A stretch of DNA of 64,000 nt from NCBI GenBank assembly GCA_050950065.1, contig JBMNGX010000005.1, positions 62,001 to 126,000 of the forward strand. The letters run 5' to 3'. Shown here piece after piece: positions 50,085 to 58,582 of this stretch. The stretch's first letter is position 1; every line of letters starts with the position of its first letter. Origin of the DNA: JBAYOE01 sp050950065 (GTDB lineage: Bacteria > Spirochaetota > Spirochaetia > Sphaerochaetales > Sphaerochaetaceae). A program made the position numbers and the translations under genes. The notes beneath the pieces are model-generated. The model searched no databases and had not been told where the DNA came from. It was given only the letters and a program-made list of their open reading frames with translations.

Positions 50085-51197
50085 ATGGTAGAAACCGTAG
50101 AAAAGAAAAAAGATTCAGGAAAAACAGCTCTCATAGTGATTGCCCTAATTTTAGGGATGGCAACGCTAAAAATAGCGCAAACTGTCACTCTTCCACTTGG
50201 AATTTCTCTGTTTATTTTCCTTTTACTAAACCCATTATTAAACCGCCTTGAAAAATTAAAAGTTCCTAGATGGATTGGAGTAGTGATTGCTATGTTGCTT
50301 TTACTACTAATTTTCCTAGTAGCTGGGTGGTTCACCTTTTTCACCATCGATCGTTTAATGCAACGCCTGCCAATGTACATTAGGCGTTTTGTAGTAATTG
50401 ATGCATGGGTTGCTGAAAAGTTGGGTCTTGAGGCGGGAACTAGTTTCTTAACTTATATAAACTTTGATTGGCAGGGGTTAATTATTAGCTCTCTTTCATC
50501 TGTTAGCGGAAAAGCTTTTAACATTATCTCCAAAGCCTCTTTAATTTATATCTTTGTCCTCTTTTTGTTGCTGGAACGTCAATCTTTAATTCCAAAACTA
50601 AAGGTAGCAGCTCCTCATGGGAAGGGGATGAGAATTGCCGTTTTGTTTGAACGGGTAAATAGACAAGTTTCTCGTTATCTTATGCTTAAGGCCCTTATCA
50701 GCATTGCAACAGGTGTTTTGTTTTACTTAGCAGCTTTAGCTACTGGGTTAGATTTTGCCATCATGTGGGGGGTTTTGGCCTTTGCTTTAAACTTCATCCC
50801 CAGTATTGGTTCTATCATAGTGACTGTCTTAACAATAGTAATGGCAATCTTACAGTTCTTCCCAAATTGGGCTTCAGTATTTTATGTAGCTATTTTAATG
50901 ATTTCAATTCAAACTGTTTTAGGAAATATTCTAGACCCTCGAATTCAAGGGGTTCAACTAAACTTAAGCCCCTTTGTTATCTTAGTCTCACTTTCGTTAT
51001 GGGGCTTTATTTGGGGGGTAGCGGGGATGTTCTTAGCAGTTCCTATGACTAGTATCACCCAAATTCTCTTTGCTAATATTGATTCGTTAAAGCCATTTGC
51101 TGTGATGATAGGCAGTGGAAAATCTTATCGAAAAGTTATGGAAGAGAAAGAGAGGCGAAGAGCTGCCCGTAACGAAAAGCGTAAACAAAACAGCTAA
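50085..51197 (+). CDS. AI-2E/PerM family permease
   Basis: 370 residues with about eight hydrophobic segments in the usual AI-2E family order. Members export autoinducer-2-like molecules or act as sodium/proton antiporters or unknown transporters. Family marks are N-P-L-L-N-R-L (about 47-53), F-V-L-F-L-L-L-E-R near 170, G-V-L-A-F-A-L-N-F-I-P-S-I-G-S near 232-246 and the strongly conserved G-N-x-L-D-P-R-I-Q-G (about 284-293). The basic C-terminus is cytoplasmic. Specific substrate not predictable. Confidence 0.85.
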   Translation: MVETVEKKKDSGKTALIVIALILGMATLKIAQTVTLPLGISLFIFLLLNPLLNRLEKLKVPRWIGVVIAMLLLLLIFLVAGWFTFFTIDRLMQRLPMYIRRFVVIDAWVAEKLGLEAGTSFLTYINFDWQGLIISSLSSVSGKAFNIISKASLIYIFVLFLLLERQSLIPKLKVAAPHGKGMRIAVLFERVNRQVSRYLMLKALISIATGVLFYLAALATGLDFAIMWGVLAFALNFIPSIGSIIVTVLTIVMAILQFFPNWASVFYVAILMISIQTVLGNILDPRIQGVQLNLSPFVILVSLSLWGFIWGVAGMFLAVPMTSITQILFANIDSLKPFAVMIGSGKSYRKVMEEKERRRAARNEKRKQNS

Positions 51198-52093
51198 CTC
51201 TCTTTAACTTCTTCAACTATAATACTGCCAGCAGTCCCCAATAAAACAATTAAAGAGCCAACTAATAAAGTTGTGCTGAAGATATCAAACATTAGAAAAT
51301 CTAAAACTACCGAAGTTAGTATTTGAGCAGAACTAAGAAGTAGGGCGTTATAAAGAGTTGGAATTCTTCCGATGACAAAATTAGAACCAACAACAACTAA
51401 GATTGCTAACAATCCTCCCCCATAAATAATTGAAAAAGAGAGCTTTGGCAAATTAGCAGCTGAATTTATAATATCTGAGGGTGAGAAGAATAAATAAACA
51501 ATTAAGGCGACAATAAGACCACTAAGGACGTTGTTGCGAGCACTAAATAAATTACCTTTGAGGCGAGCTAGTTTTGCATTATAAACCATCTGAATCATCG
51601 TAATGACACCAGTAGCAATACCTATGATTATATAGAGTATTGAGTAAGCTCCTCCCCCTAGCGACATGATGATTATTCCAATTAAACTGATTGCTAAAAG
51701 AATTACTTTTCTTTTGTTTAGTTTGTAGGTTTTAGCTCCCATAAAGCCAAATAAATCAAACAACAAAGAGCCCAATGATTGCCCAAAAACAGCAGTAGCC
51801 ATTGATAATGAGGCTCCAATGTTAATAATAGTGATGTAATTGGAATTTAGTATGAGAAAGCCAAAGATGCCCCCACCGTAAAGATACCAAGGAGCTTTTT
51901 GTCTTGTTGGCTTTCCTTTAGTAAATCGTAAAACAATAAGAATAAGAGTTATTACAACTATTCCAATAAGGTGGTTGATTATAAAAGAAAGAGCCATCGA
52001 AGTCTCTTGCCCTAAGATGGTGTTTAAAACCACCATTACACTAATTAAAGAGCCAATGGATAAAGCTACAAGGTAATTGCCAAAATTGTGCAT
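51194..52093 (-). CDS. DMT family transporter (DUF606/YdcZ-like)
   Basis: 299 residues from the ATG at 52093; a longer frame from 52120 would add M-K-L-V-C-Y-T-T-F before it. Ten hydrophobic segments in two similar halves, as in DMT-superfamily transporters of the DUF606 type. The segments G-G-x-x-G-x-L-I-L-N-S-N and A-V-F-G-Q-S-L-G-S-L-L-F-D-x-F-G are characteristic. A TACACT box lies 6 nt before the chosen ATG and there is no Shine-Dalgarno. It overlaps the end of the permease gene by 4 nt on the opposite strand. Substrate unknown. Confidence 0.8.
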   Translation of the reverse strand: MHNFGNYLVALSIGSLISVMVVLNTILGQETSMALSFIINHLIGIVVITLILIVLRFTKGKPTRQKAPWYLYGGGIFGFLILNSNYITIINIGASLSMATAVFGQSLGSLLFDLFGFMGAKTYKLNKRKVILLAISLIGIIIMSLGGGAYSILYIIIGIATGVITMIQMVYNAKLARLKGNLFSARNNVLSGLIVALIVYLFFSPSDIINSAANLPKLSFSIIYGGGLLAILVVVGSNFVIGRIPTLYNALLLSSAQILTSVVLDFLMFDIFSTTLLVGSLIVLLGTAGSIIVEEVKES

Positions 52094-52203
52094 AAAGGTA
52101 GTGTAGCACACTAATTTCATTTTTAGATAGCGATAGTGAGTTGAAATAGGGAGTCTAAATCGACTACCCTGTTGTTTGATTAATTGAAAAGAGGTGTCTA
52201 TTA

Positions 52204-52725
52204 ATGTCTAACATTACTGTTGTTATTGGGGGGTCTCGTAGTGGTAAAAGTTTGTATGCAGAAAAAGTAGCAACTCAATTGGGCGATAAGAGAATCTACT
52301 TGGCAACAGCAGAGGTTGTCGATTCAGAGATGCAAAAGAGAGTTGAGAGTCATCGTAAACAACGTGAAGGACTATTTTATAAAACAGTTGAAGAGGCAAT
52401 AGATGTTGCCAAAGCTCTCTCTGAAATTGAAGATCCAAATGATATTGTTTTAATTGATTGTATTGGAACTTGGTTGGGTAACTTAGTATTTCACCAAGGA
52501 ATTAAAACTAACTACGACGAAATTGAAAAGTTCTTTACCTATTTAGAGAAAACAGAACAACAAATTGTGATAGTGACCAACGAAGTTGGACAAGGTTTAT
52601 CTCCTAGTGATTCACTAGGGCGTCATTACAGAGACCAGTGTGGTTTTATAAATCAGCGACTAGCAAAGATTGCAAATAGAGTGTTTTTTGTGACAGCTGG
52701 TATTGCTCAGATTATAAAGGGTTAG
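52204..52725 (+). CDS. cobU: Adenosylcobinamide kinase / adenosylcobinamide-phosphate guanylyltransferase
   Basis: 173 residues. The enzyme phosphorylates and then guanylylates adenosylcobinamide, late in B12 nucleotide-loop assembly or salvage. The P-loop G-G-S-R-S-G-K-S (about residues 8-15), Y-L-A-T-A-E (about 34-39), S-H-R-x2-R (about 51-56, the histidine being the guanylylated residue) and N-E-V-G-Q-G (about 122-127) are present. No other cobalamin genes and no cobalamin riboswitch are in the window, so this is an isolated salvage gene. GAGGTG lies before the ATG. Confidence 0.92.
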   Translation: MSNITVVIGGSRSGKSLYAEKVATQLGDKRIYLATAEVVDSEMQKRVESHRKQREGLFYKTVEEAIDVAKALSEIEDPNDIVLIDCIGTWLGNLVFHQGIKTNYDEIEKFFTYLEKTEQQIVIVTNEVGQGLSPSDSLGRHYRDQCGFINQRLAKIANRVFFVTAGIAQIIKG

Positions 52726-52817
52726 AGAATAAACAGCTTTGCCTCTTAGAGTGATAGCTATTTTTATCTCTTTTTGATAAAGTAGCGCCAAACAAAATTT
52801 AAAGGGTTAATAAAAGT

Positions 52818-53426
52818 ATGCAAAAAATTGTGTGTATGGATTTAGAGGGGGTTTTAGTCCCAGAGATTTGGATTAACTTTGCCGAAAAAACAAAGATTGA
52901 GAAACTAAGATTAACTACACGCGATATTGCTGATTACGATGTGTTGATGCAAGGGCGTCTTGAAATCTTAGATCAACACAATTTCACTTTAGAAGATATC
53001 CAAGATGTTATTAGAGAGATGGATCCTTTAGAGGGTGCTAAAGAGTTTTTAGATGAGCTTAGATCTAAGAGTCAACTAATTATCCTTAGCGATACCTTCA
53101 CTGAGTTTGCATCCCCTCTAATGGAAAAACTTGGTTGGCCAACCCTATTTTGTAACAGTTTGGTTCTCGACTCTAATCGAAAGATTGTTGATTACAAGTT
53201 AAGACAAAAAGATGGAAAGTATTACGCAGTTCAAGCTTTGAAAGGAATTAACTACAAAGTTTTAGCTGCTGGAGATTCTTACAACGACTTAACAATGATC
53301 AAAGAGGCAGATCAAGGGGTCCTCTTTAGAGCTCCCCAACAAATTATTGATGATTACAGCCACCTTCCTAGTGCAGTTGAATACTCCGATTTGATGAAAA
53401 TAATCGATAATTTTTTAATGTCCTAA
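52818..53426 (+). CDS. thrH: ThrH-type phosphoserine phosphatase / phosphoserine:homoserine phosphotransferase
   Basis: 202 residues, close to Pseudomonas ThrH. A HAD phosphatase that can dephosphorylate phosphoserine and transfer the phosphate to homoserine. HAD motif I is M-D-L-E-G-V-L-V-P-E (D at about 7 and E-for-D at 9, as in ThrH, with V-P-E-I-W), motif II is L-S-D-T-F (about 95-98) and motif III A-G-D-S-Y-N-D (about 152-158). Together with serine or threonine synthesis it could replace SerB/ThrB. It stands alone between cobU and the DksA-like gene. Confidence 0.88.
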   Translation: MQKIVCMDLEGVLVPEIWINFAEKTKIEKLRLTTRDIADYDVLMQGRLEILDQHNFTLEDIQDVIREMDPLEGAKEFLDELRSKSQLIILSDTFTEFASPLMEKLGWPTLFCNSLVLDSNRKIVDYKLRQKDGKYYAVQALKGINYKVLAAGDSYNDLTMIKEADQGVLFRAPQQIIDDYSHLPSAVEYSDLMKIIDNFLMS

Positions 53427-53513
53427 AGTGTGTGACGATTTTACTTGACGTATAGTAAAATCGCATCCATCTTTATGGGTACTATTTTATATCTGGTTTC
53501 AGAGGTGTCGGAT

Positions 53514-53879
53514 ATGGGCGAAGATTTTAATGCGGAAATGGAAAAACAACTTTTAGAAGCTCGAAAAGAGATTCTTGAAAGCCTTGCCGCTGAGGATGCA
53601 GATTTCAGAGCAATGATTAACTCAATGGGAACAAAAGACCTAGGAGACATTGCTGCTGATGATATAGCAAGTAAGAAAATGGAAGCTTTGAATCTACACG
53701 CAGCAAAGAGGCTTCAAAGTATTGAATCGGCCTTAACACGATTACGCAATGGCCGTTACGGTGTTTGTCTTCAATGTGGCGAAGTAATACCCAAAGAGCG
53801 CCTTAGGGCGATTCCTTGGGCAGTGTTATGTATTAAATGTAAAAGTGGCCAAGAGGGTCAAAAAAGGAAGATGTGGTAG
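53514..53879 (+). CDS. TraR/DksA-type zinc-finger protein
   Basis: 121 residues from the ATG at 53514, with AGAGGTG upstream; a longer upstream frame is not supported. An N-terminal helical hairpin (about residues 5-80, coiled-coil-like) and a C4 zinc finger, C-x2-C-G-x16-C-x2-C with R-L-R-A-I-P, match DksA-family proteins that bind the RNA polymerase secondary channel and act with ppGpp. Size is like short DksA2-type proteins. The D-x2-D acidic tip is not obvious, so its effect on transcription may differ from E. coli DksA. Confidence 0.87.
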   Translation: MGEDFNAEMEKQLLEARKEILESLAAEDADFRAMINSMGTKDLGDIAADDIASKKMEALNLHAAKRLQSIESALTRLRNGRYGVCLQCGEVIPKERLRAIPWAVLCIKCKSGQEGQKRKMW

Positions 53880-53881
53880 TT

Positions 53882-54538
53882 TTAACTAAAAAATGGGTTA
53901 AACTTTATCTCATCTTCAATTGTTGAACTTGTTCCGTGACCTGGATAAACTTTTGTCTTTTTTGGTAGGACAAATAGTTTCTCCTTAATCGATTTTAGAA
54001 TTTCATCGGGCCTACTTTCTGGTAGGTCCGTTCTTCCAACTGTGCCAGCAAATAAAGTATCCCCACTAAAAACTCTCATATTCTCTTCATCATAAAGGGC
54101 AATTGAGCCAACAGTGTGCCCAGGGGTCTCTATTACCAACAAATTACACCCCTTAATAATATCACCATCTTTAAGAAAGTGAGTTGCCTCTGGGACACTT
54201 ATGAACATTGAAAGGGGGACTTGTTTTTGGGTTGGGTCAATTGAGATTGCTTTAGCACGCATCTCTTTAGTAGCCTCTTTTTTCAAATAGGGAGCTTCAG
54301 TTTTACCAATATAGATAGGAGTTTTAGGATACTTGTCAACAATTGGTGCAATTCCTAAAACATGGTCCCAGTGGGAGTGAGTCAAAATAATTGCCTCAAT
54401 CTCCAAGTTTCTTGAACTAGCAAATTCAATTATTTTATCTCCATCAAATCCTGGATCAATTACCCAAAGCTTTTTATCGGTGTGAAGTAAATAGCAGTTA
54501 GTTGCATATGGACCAAGTTGCAAAACATCTAAGTTCAT
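53882..54538 (-). CDS. Metallo-beta-lactamase-fold hydrolase, glyoxalase II-like
   Basis: 218 residues from the ATG at 54538. The metal-binding T-H-S-H-W-D-H motif (about residues 53-59), G-H-T-V-G-S (about 145-150), S-G-D-T-L-F (about 165-170) and Y-P-G-H-G (about 202-206) are those of the YcbL/glyoxalase II-like subgroup. Likely a cytoplasmic thioesterase-type hydrolase; true glyoxalase II activity is unproven. It is coupled to the upstream helicase-like gene, whose stop codon lies 1 nt before the GTG-ATG start region. Confidence 0.9.
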   Translation of the reverse strand: MNLDVLQLGPYATNCYLLHTDKKLWVIDPGFDGDKIIEFASSRNLEIEAIILTHSHWDHVLGIAPIVDKYPKTPIYIGKTEAPYLKKEATKEMRAKAISIDPTQKQVPLSMFISVPEATHFLKDGDIIKGCNLLVIETPGHTVGSIALYDEENMRVFSGDTLFAGTVGRTDLPESRPDEILKSIKEKLFVLPKKTKVYPGHGTSSTIEDEIKFNPFFS

Positions 54539-54541
54539 CAC

Positions 54542-55978
54542 CTACTCCTTGTTTGAATAACTTACTGAAGCTGTACGCCCTTTGATCACAATTCCATTAA
54601 GCTTCTCTAAGCCCAACTTTGCATTCTCTTCAGATAGGGTAATAAAAGAGTATTTATCGTGAATTCTAATTGAGAAGATATCACTGCGACTAATATTGAG
54701 CTCTTTTTGAATAATTTGTGAAAGTTCTTTAGCATAAAGGCGTCTCATTTTACCAATGTTAAGATAAAGTGTTTTTGAGTTTCTTGGTGTTGAGTGAGCT
54801 TTTTGAGTCCTCTCTTTAGCTAAAAACAGCTCCCTAAAAAGGTAGGCTGAAAAGTGTCCTCTTCGGTAAAAAGGGACATTCTTACGAATTATTTTTTTAA
54901 GATTTTCTAGTTGTTCAGGGTTTGAATCAACATTAAGCTTTTCAACAAGAAGCTTAATTTTACCGGCAAGAACTTCATCATTATTTGGATGCTCTTTTGT
55001 CTCTGCGTTCATTAGTAGGGTCTCCTTAGAAGTAGTGATGAGGTGTTGTTGTTTAGGATTTACTATTGCAACAATTGTTGAAAACTCAATTCTTAAATCT
55101 CTAAGTCTTCTAACAATTTCTAAAAGTTGATTAGCATCTTGGTCAATAATAACCAATGAATAAGGGCTGTCTTGAGCCCTCTTCTTATAATTGGGTAGCT
55201 GATCAACTGAACACCCGGTGGCTCTTATTTTTATACTACTACTTTCAATTTTACTTTTTAAGTTGTACCACCTAGACTTTGTTTTTTGGATGATAAAATA
55301 AGAGTCTTCACCTTTTGCATAGAGAATATCTAAGATTGCTTTTGTGCTTTGTCTCTCTAAGTTATAAATTTCTAAATTTTGTAGAGGGGTTTCCCAATCT
55401 TGTTGTCGCACAACTAAAGCTCTACTTAAGATCTCTTCTGGCTCTCTAGTTAAAGAGTCCAGTGTAGGTGTATAAAGCTCTATGTGACACTCTTTGTTTA
55501 CCTTTGTGAAAATGAAGCGGCAATCATCTAAAAACTCACTTTTTATTAAATCTAAATCCTCCTGTTGGTCAAAGTCGTACCCAATTATTAGGTATCTACA
55601 CTTCTCTAAATTTAGATTGCCTCTGCGCAGGTGATCAATTGCCCTTTGGGCAGTTGTCGCTAAAAGGTTCACTCTCCTGTTTAGTAAACTCACATCACTT
55701 TTAGGGCTATTTTCTTCTGAAAGGAAAGTGAACTCTTTTTTCAAAGAGTTGTCCCCTTTTTCTAAATAGGCAACTAAGTTATCTTGACTCATAAGTAGAA
55801 GAGTTTCAGGGGAAGAGTGTTTTGTCCCCCTTTTCTTTGATGATTGGGAAAGTAAAAGAGATCGCCTAATGACAATAGGGGCAACATCACTACCAGTTTC
55901 AATGATAGCTGCTTGCCCTTTTGTCTCTAAGTTCTCTAATTTGTCTAAAAGTAAGGAGGGGATTGCTAAATTTACCAT
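54542..55978 (-). CDS. Catalytically degenerate DEAD-box helicase homologue with intact C-terminal RNA-binding domain
   Basis: 478 residues. The sequence follows a DbpA/CsdA-type DEAD-box helicase from end to end but lacks the ATPase motifs. Where motif I (A-x-T-G-S-G-K-T) belongs it has I-E-T-G-S-D-V-A-P (about 26-34); where the DEAD box belongs, after the well-kept A-I-D-H-L-R-R-G-N-L-N-L-E-K-C-R-Y-L, it has I-I-G-Y-D-F (about 130-135); motifs III, V and VI are also unrecognisable. The C-terminal domain (about 400-478: Y-L-N-I-G-K-M-R-R-L-Y, I-S-R-S-D-I-F-S-I-R-I-H-D-K-Y-S-F) is a clear DbpA-type RRM. The long frame, normal ribosome site (AAGGGG) and neighbour coupling argue for a working protein that binds RNA without unwinding. 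Confidence 0.75.
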   Translation of the reverse strand: MVNLAIPSLLLDKLENLETKGQAAIIETGSDVAPIVIRRSLLLSQSSKKRGTKHSSPETLLLMSQDNLVAYLEKGDNSLKKEFTFLSEENSPKSDVSLLNRRVNLLATTAQRAIDHLRRGNLNLEKCRYLIIGYDFDQQEDLDLIKSEFLDDCRFIFTKVNKECHIELYTPTLDSLTREPEEILSRALVVRQQDWETPLQNLEIYNLERQSTKAILDILYAKGEDSYFIIQKTKSRWYNLKSKIESSSIKIRATGCSVDQLPNYKKRAQDSPYSLVIIDQDANQLLEIVRRLRDLRIEFSTIVAIVNPKQQHLITTSKETLLMNAETKEHPNNDEVLAGKIKLLVEKLNVDSNPEQLENLKKIIRKNVPFYRRGHFSAYLFRELFLAKERTQKAHSTPRNSKTLYLNIGKMRRLYAKELSQIIQKELNISRSDIFSIRIHDKYSFITLSEENAKLGLEKLNGIVIKGRTASVSYSNKE

Positions 55979-56054
55979 AATTCCCCTTTAGAATATTTGT
56001 TCATGCGATGCTCTTTCTTATCATCTGAAATTAGAATAGCTATAGGTGCTTGCT

Positions 56055-56083
56055 TTGTCAAGGAACACCCTTTATGGTACAAT
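56055..56083 (+). promoter_or_regulatory. Promoter of the coiled-coil/mltG operon
   Basis: TTGTCA at 56055-56060, 17-nt spacer, TACAAT at 56078-56083; AAAAGGA lies before the ATG at 56109. Confidence 0.75.
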
Positions 56084-56108
56084 CAGTTAACCTTCAAAAG
56101 GATAAGAA

Positions 56109-57248
56109 ATGGGGCGCCAAAGAAGTCAAATAGATGAAGTAAAGAGGAAAATTACCTTAGTTGAGAGAGACTTAGAGGTTCTTTATGGGGACTTAGGACT
56201 CCACTTATCCAACCTTAACCCAATCACCTCCACTAAAGAGGTTGTCGATTGCCATAAAAGTCTAATAGAATCTAAAGAACTTTTAAGTAGCTTTGCCAGT
56301 AGACTGGAAAACTTAAGGGACCTTAGTAAAAGTTTAGATGACGCTCATATAACATTAGGTCAATTAAAAAAGAATTTAGCTTTGAGTAACCAAAAGCTCA
56401 AAGAGACTTTTGGTCGTATTGGGGTAATCATCTGGGAAGAGGCTGCCTCTAAAGTTATTTCAAATGAAATTTGTAATCTTATTCCTGAAGTTGGTGCTAA
56501 GCAAAAAGAGCTTGCCAATCTTCATAAGAGTTTAAAAGAGTTAGAGAGGTTGTTATCAGAGGTTAAGTTTCATAAGAAAATAGCAATACGATATAAAATA
56601 TTTAAAGTTAAACAACAACTTAAAAGAGAGAACTCTGAAAGAGGAGAATTTTTTATCTTAATTGGTAAAAAACTTGCCCAAAACGATCTTATAAAGTTGT
56701 TGGCTAGCAAAGTAGCAGAAGAGCTCAATCAACTTTACCGAAATCTTCTAGATGAGACCGAACTATACAACGGCGAAATTGAAAAAGTTAGTAACCAAAT
56801 AAGTAGTGGAAAAAAAGAGCTCCAAGATCAGGGAGTTGTTGGTTCTGTTGAGAAGAAAATAGGTGAGTTAGTTCAAAAAGAGAAAGAGCAATCTCAAAAA
56901 GTTACTAAAGAGGCTATTAAGTATGCTCAACTAATTTATCAAGAGGAACTTGATTGGACCAAAGAAGATTTTAATGATGAAATCTTAGAGAGCTATGAAC
57001 AAATAGAGCGTCATAAAAAGATTAAAAAAGAGTTGGAGAAGCAGCAACAAGAGTTACTTCTGGAAAGTGAGATAGGGCAGCTTCTTTACTTTATTGAACA
57101 AGATCAACAAAGAATTGAACATATACAAAAATCAATAGATCAATATAATCGTCAAATAGATCAAATTAAAGATGAGATTAAGAAAAATAGAGAAGAGATT
57201 GGAAAGCTAAAAGAGGCTTTAAAAAAGAGCTTGGAACAAAAGGGGTAA
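56109..57248 (+). CDS. Coiled-coil protein of unknown function
   Basis: 379 residues, almost entirely helical with long heptad-like runs rich in Glu, Lys, Leu and Gln. Two segments (about residues 1-130 and 200-379) look like antiparallel or continuous coiled coils, and the region near 105-125 (I-G-V-I-I-W-E-E-A) is less charged. No signal peptide, membrane segment or recognised enzymatic motif. It is the first gene of a transcript with mltG, 3 nt upstream of that TTG start, so a role in envelope or septal peptidoglycan organisation is possible but only inferred from position. Confidence 0.65.
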   Translation: MGRQRSQIDEVKRKITLVERDLEVLYGDLGLHLSNLNPITSTKEVVDCHKSLIESKELLSSFASRLENLRDLSKSLDDAHITLGQLKKNLALSNQKLKETFGRIGVIIWEEAASKVISNEICNLIPEVGAKQKELANLHKSLKELERLLSEVKFHKKIAIRYKIFKVKQQLKRENSERGEFFILIGKKLAQNDLIKLLASKVAEELNQLYRNLLDETELYNGEIEKVSNQISSGKKELQDQGVVGSVEKKIGELVQKEKEQSQKVTKEAIKYAQLIYQEELDWTKEDFNDEILESYEQIERHKKIKKELEKQQQELLLESEIGQLLYFIEQDQQRIEHIQKSIDQYNRQIDQIKDEIKKNREEIGKLKEALKKSLEQKG

Positions 57249-57251
57249 ACT

Positions 57252-58325
57252 TTGGCTAAAAAAAGAGAATACTCTACTAAAGCAAATGAATCTGCAAAAA
57301 AGCGCAACTCTAAAGAGCAAGGTGGTAAAAAGAAAATTAGCTTTACCCCTCCACACCCCACAGTTGTTGCTGCCTCTATAGTTATTCTAATAGCCCTTTT
57401 GTTTTTATTTTTTGTTTTAAATGATTTCCCAAAACCCTCATTGGATCTTAGTGGTGCTAAAATAGTTGAAGTTGAGATAGAAAAAGGATCTTCGGCTCGT
57501 CAAATAGCAAACCTCTTAGAAAAAGAGGGGGTAGTGTTAAATGCTAAAGGGTTTGAAAGGTATTTAGAACTTAGTGGCAATTCAACTCGCTTACAAGCAG
57601 GTAGTTACTATTTTACTGTTGGAATGGATGAACAGGAGGTAACAAATATTTTAGTTACCGGGCCTCAAAGATTGGTTGAAAGGGTAGTTACAATATACCC
57701 TGGTGACACTATTAAAAAGGTTGATCAAAGATTAGTAGAGCTAAATATTTCAAAAGAGGGGGAGTTTATAGAAGCAACTGGCGACATTGCTACTAAAAAT
57801 GGTCTTAGTTTTAGTGAAGGGTGGTTTCTTAGCGGCACTTACACAATTACTAGTGCTTATCAATTAGCATCACAATCCCAAGAGAAGCTAAATGAGGCTG
57901 TTGCCCCTTATCTTGGGCAACTAGAAAAATTAGACCTTTCGTTATCTGATGTGATAAAAATAGCCTCTTTAATTCAAGGTGAAACAAACGATGTGCTTCA
58001 AATGGGTAAAATCTCACAGGTAATTTACAACCGCTTAAATTTAAATATGCCAATTGGAATTGATGCTTCTTTAAGATACAGCTTAGATGCCTGGAACAGA
58101 GAATTAACTACTAAAGAGCTTTCTAGCAACAATCCTTTCAATACCCGTATCGTAACTGATCTTCCTCCAACACCAATATGCTCTTTATCCATTGCATCAA
58201 TTGATGCTGCATTTAACCCAGTGGAAGGTCCATGGCTTTTTTATATTCATGACAAAGAGGGTAATTTACACCTCACAAACAGCTACGAAGAGCATCTGTT
58301 AATGATTGAGCGCTATTTAAAATAG
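57252..58325 (+). CDS. mltG: Endolytic murein transglycosylase MltG, TTG start
   Basis: 357 residues from the TTG at 57252, which has AGGGG 6 nt upstream and lies 3 nt after the preceding gene. A membrane-anchored YceG/MltG family enzyme that cuts nascent glycan strands. A single membrane helix at about residues 37-58, a LysM-like segment (about 70-140), and the YceG catalytic region I-A-S-L-I-Q-G-E-T-N with the active-site Glu (about 240) and Y-N-R-L-N-L-N-M-P-I-G-I-D-A-S-x-R-Y (about 257-274) are present. The C-terminal N-P-F-N-T-R and P-x-P-I-x-S-L motifs are typical. Confidence 0.92.
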   Translation: MAKKREYSTKANESAKKRNSKEQGGKKKISFTPPHPTVVAASIVILIALLFLFFVLNDFPKPSLDLSGAKIVEVEIEKGSSARQIANLLEKEGVVLNAKGFERYLELSGNSTRLQAGSYYFTVGMDEQEVTNILVTGPQRLVERVVTIYPGDTIKKVDQRLVELNISKEGEFIEATGDIATKNGLSFSEGWFLSGTYTITSAYQLASQSQEKLNEAVAPYLGQLEKLDLSLSDVIKIASLIQGETNDVLQMGKISQVIYNRLNLNMPIGIDASLRYSLDAWNRELTTKELSSNNPFNTRIVTDLPPTPICSLSIASIDAAFNPVEGPWLFYIHDKEGNLHLTNSYEEHLLMIERYLK

Positions 58326-58329
58326 GATA

Positions 58330-58358
58330 TTGTTATTTTTAAGTTGATGTTGTATTCT
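58330..58358 (+). promoter_or_regulatory. Promoter of tRNA-Leu
   Basis: TTGTTA at 58330-58335, 17-nt spacer, TATTCT at 58353-58358, 16 nt before the tRNA. Confidence 0.5.
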
Positions 58359-58374
58359 ACGTTACAGTAAATTT

Positions 58375-58457
58375 GCCGGCGTGGTGGAATGGTAGACACG
58401 ATAGATTCAAAATCTATTGGGGGCAACCCCGTATCGGTTCAAGTCCGATTGCCGGTA
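58375..58457 (+). tRNA. tRNA-Leu (CAA)
   Basis: An 83-nt class II tRNA without encoded CCA. The anticodon CAA is in the loop TTCAAAA, the variable arm forms GGGG-CAA-CCCC, the T-arm is ATCGG-TTCAAGT-CCGAT. The acceptor stem GCCGGCG/TGCCGGT has G-U pairs at both ends. Confidence 0.95.
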
Positions 58458-58559
58458 GCATATTATAGGGCAAGAAATCATAAAGCATTTCTTGCCTTAT
58501 TATTTTCTTTAGAAGTAACAGAGAGGTAGTTTTTTAGGTTCAAGTCTATAGCAAGAAAT
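58436..58559. repeat. Partial duplication of the tRNA-Leu 3' end and terminator
   Basis: GGTTCAAGTC at 58436-58445 (tRNA T-arm) is repeated at 58537-58546, and GCAAGAAAT at 58470-58478 (terminator stem) is repeated at 58551-58559 in the same order. The second set is followed by a hairpin ATAGCA...TGCTAT (58548-58572) that may terminate the ABC gene on the minus strand. Such tRNA 3'-end copies are typical of old integration sites. Confidence 0.55.
58469..58510 (+). terminator. Terminator of tRNA-Leu
   Basis: GGCAAGAAAT (58469-58478) and ATTTCTTGCC (58487-58496), 10-bp perfect stem with an 8-nt loop, followed by TTATTATTTTCTTT. Confidence 0.9.
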
Positions 58560-58582
58560 ACATTCCTGCTATGGGCCTTCTA

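Noticed and set aside
52121..52203. Cobalamin riboswitch upstream of cobU.
   Set aside because: The gap is only 83 nt and lacks the B12-box; only a small imperfect hairpin (52149-52171) is present.
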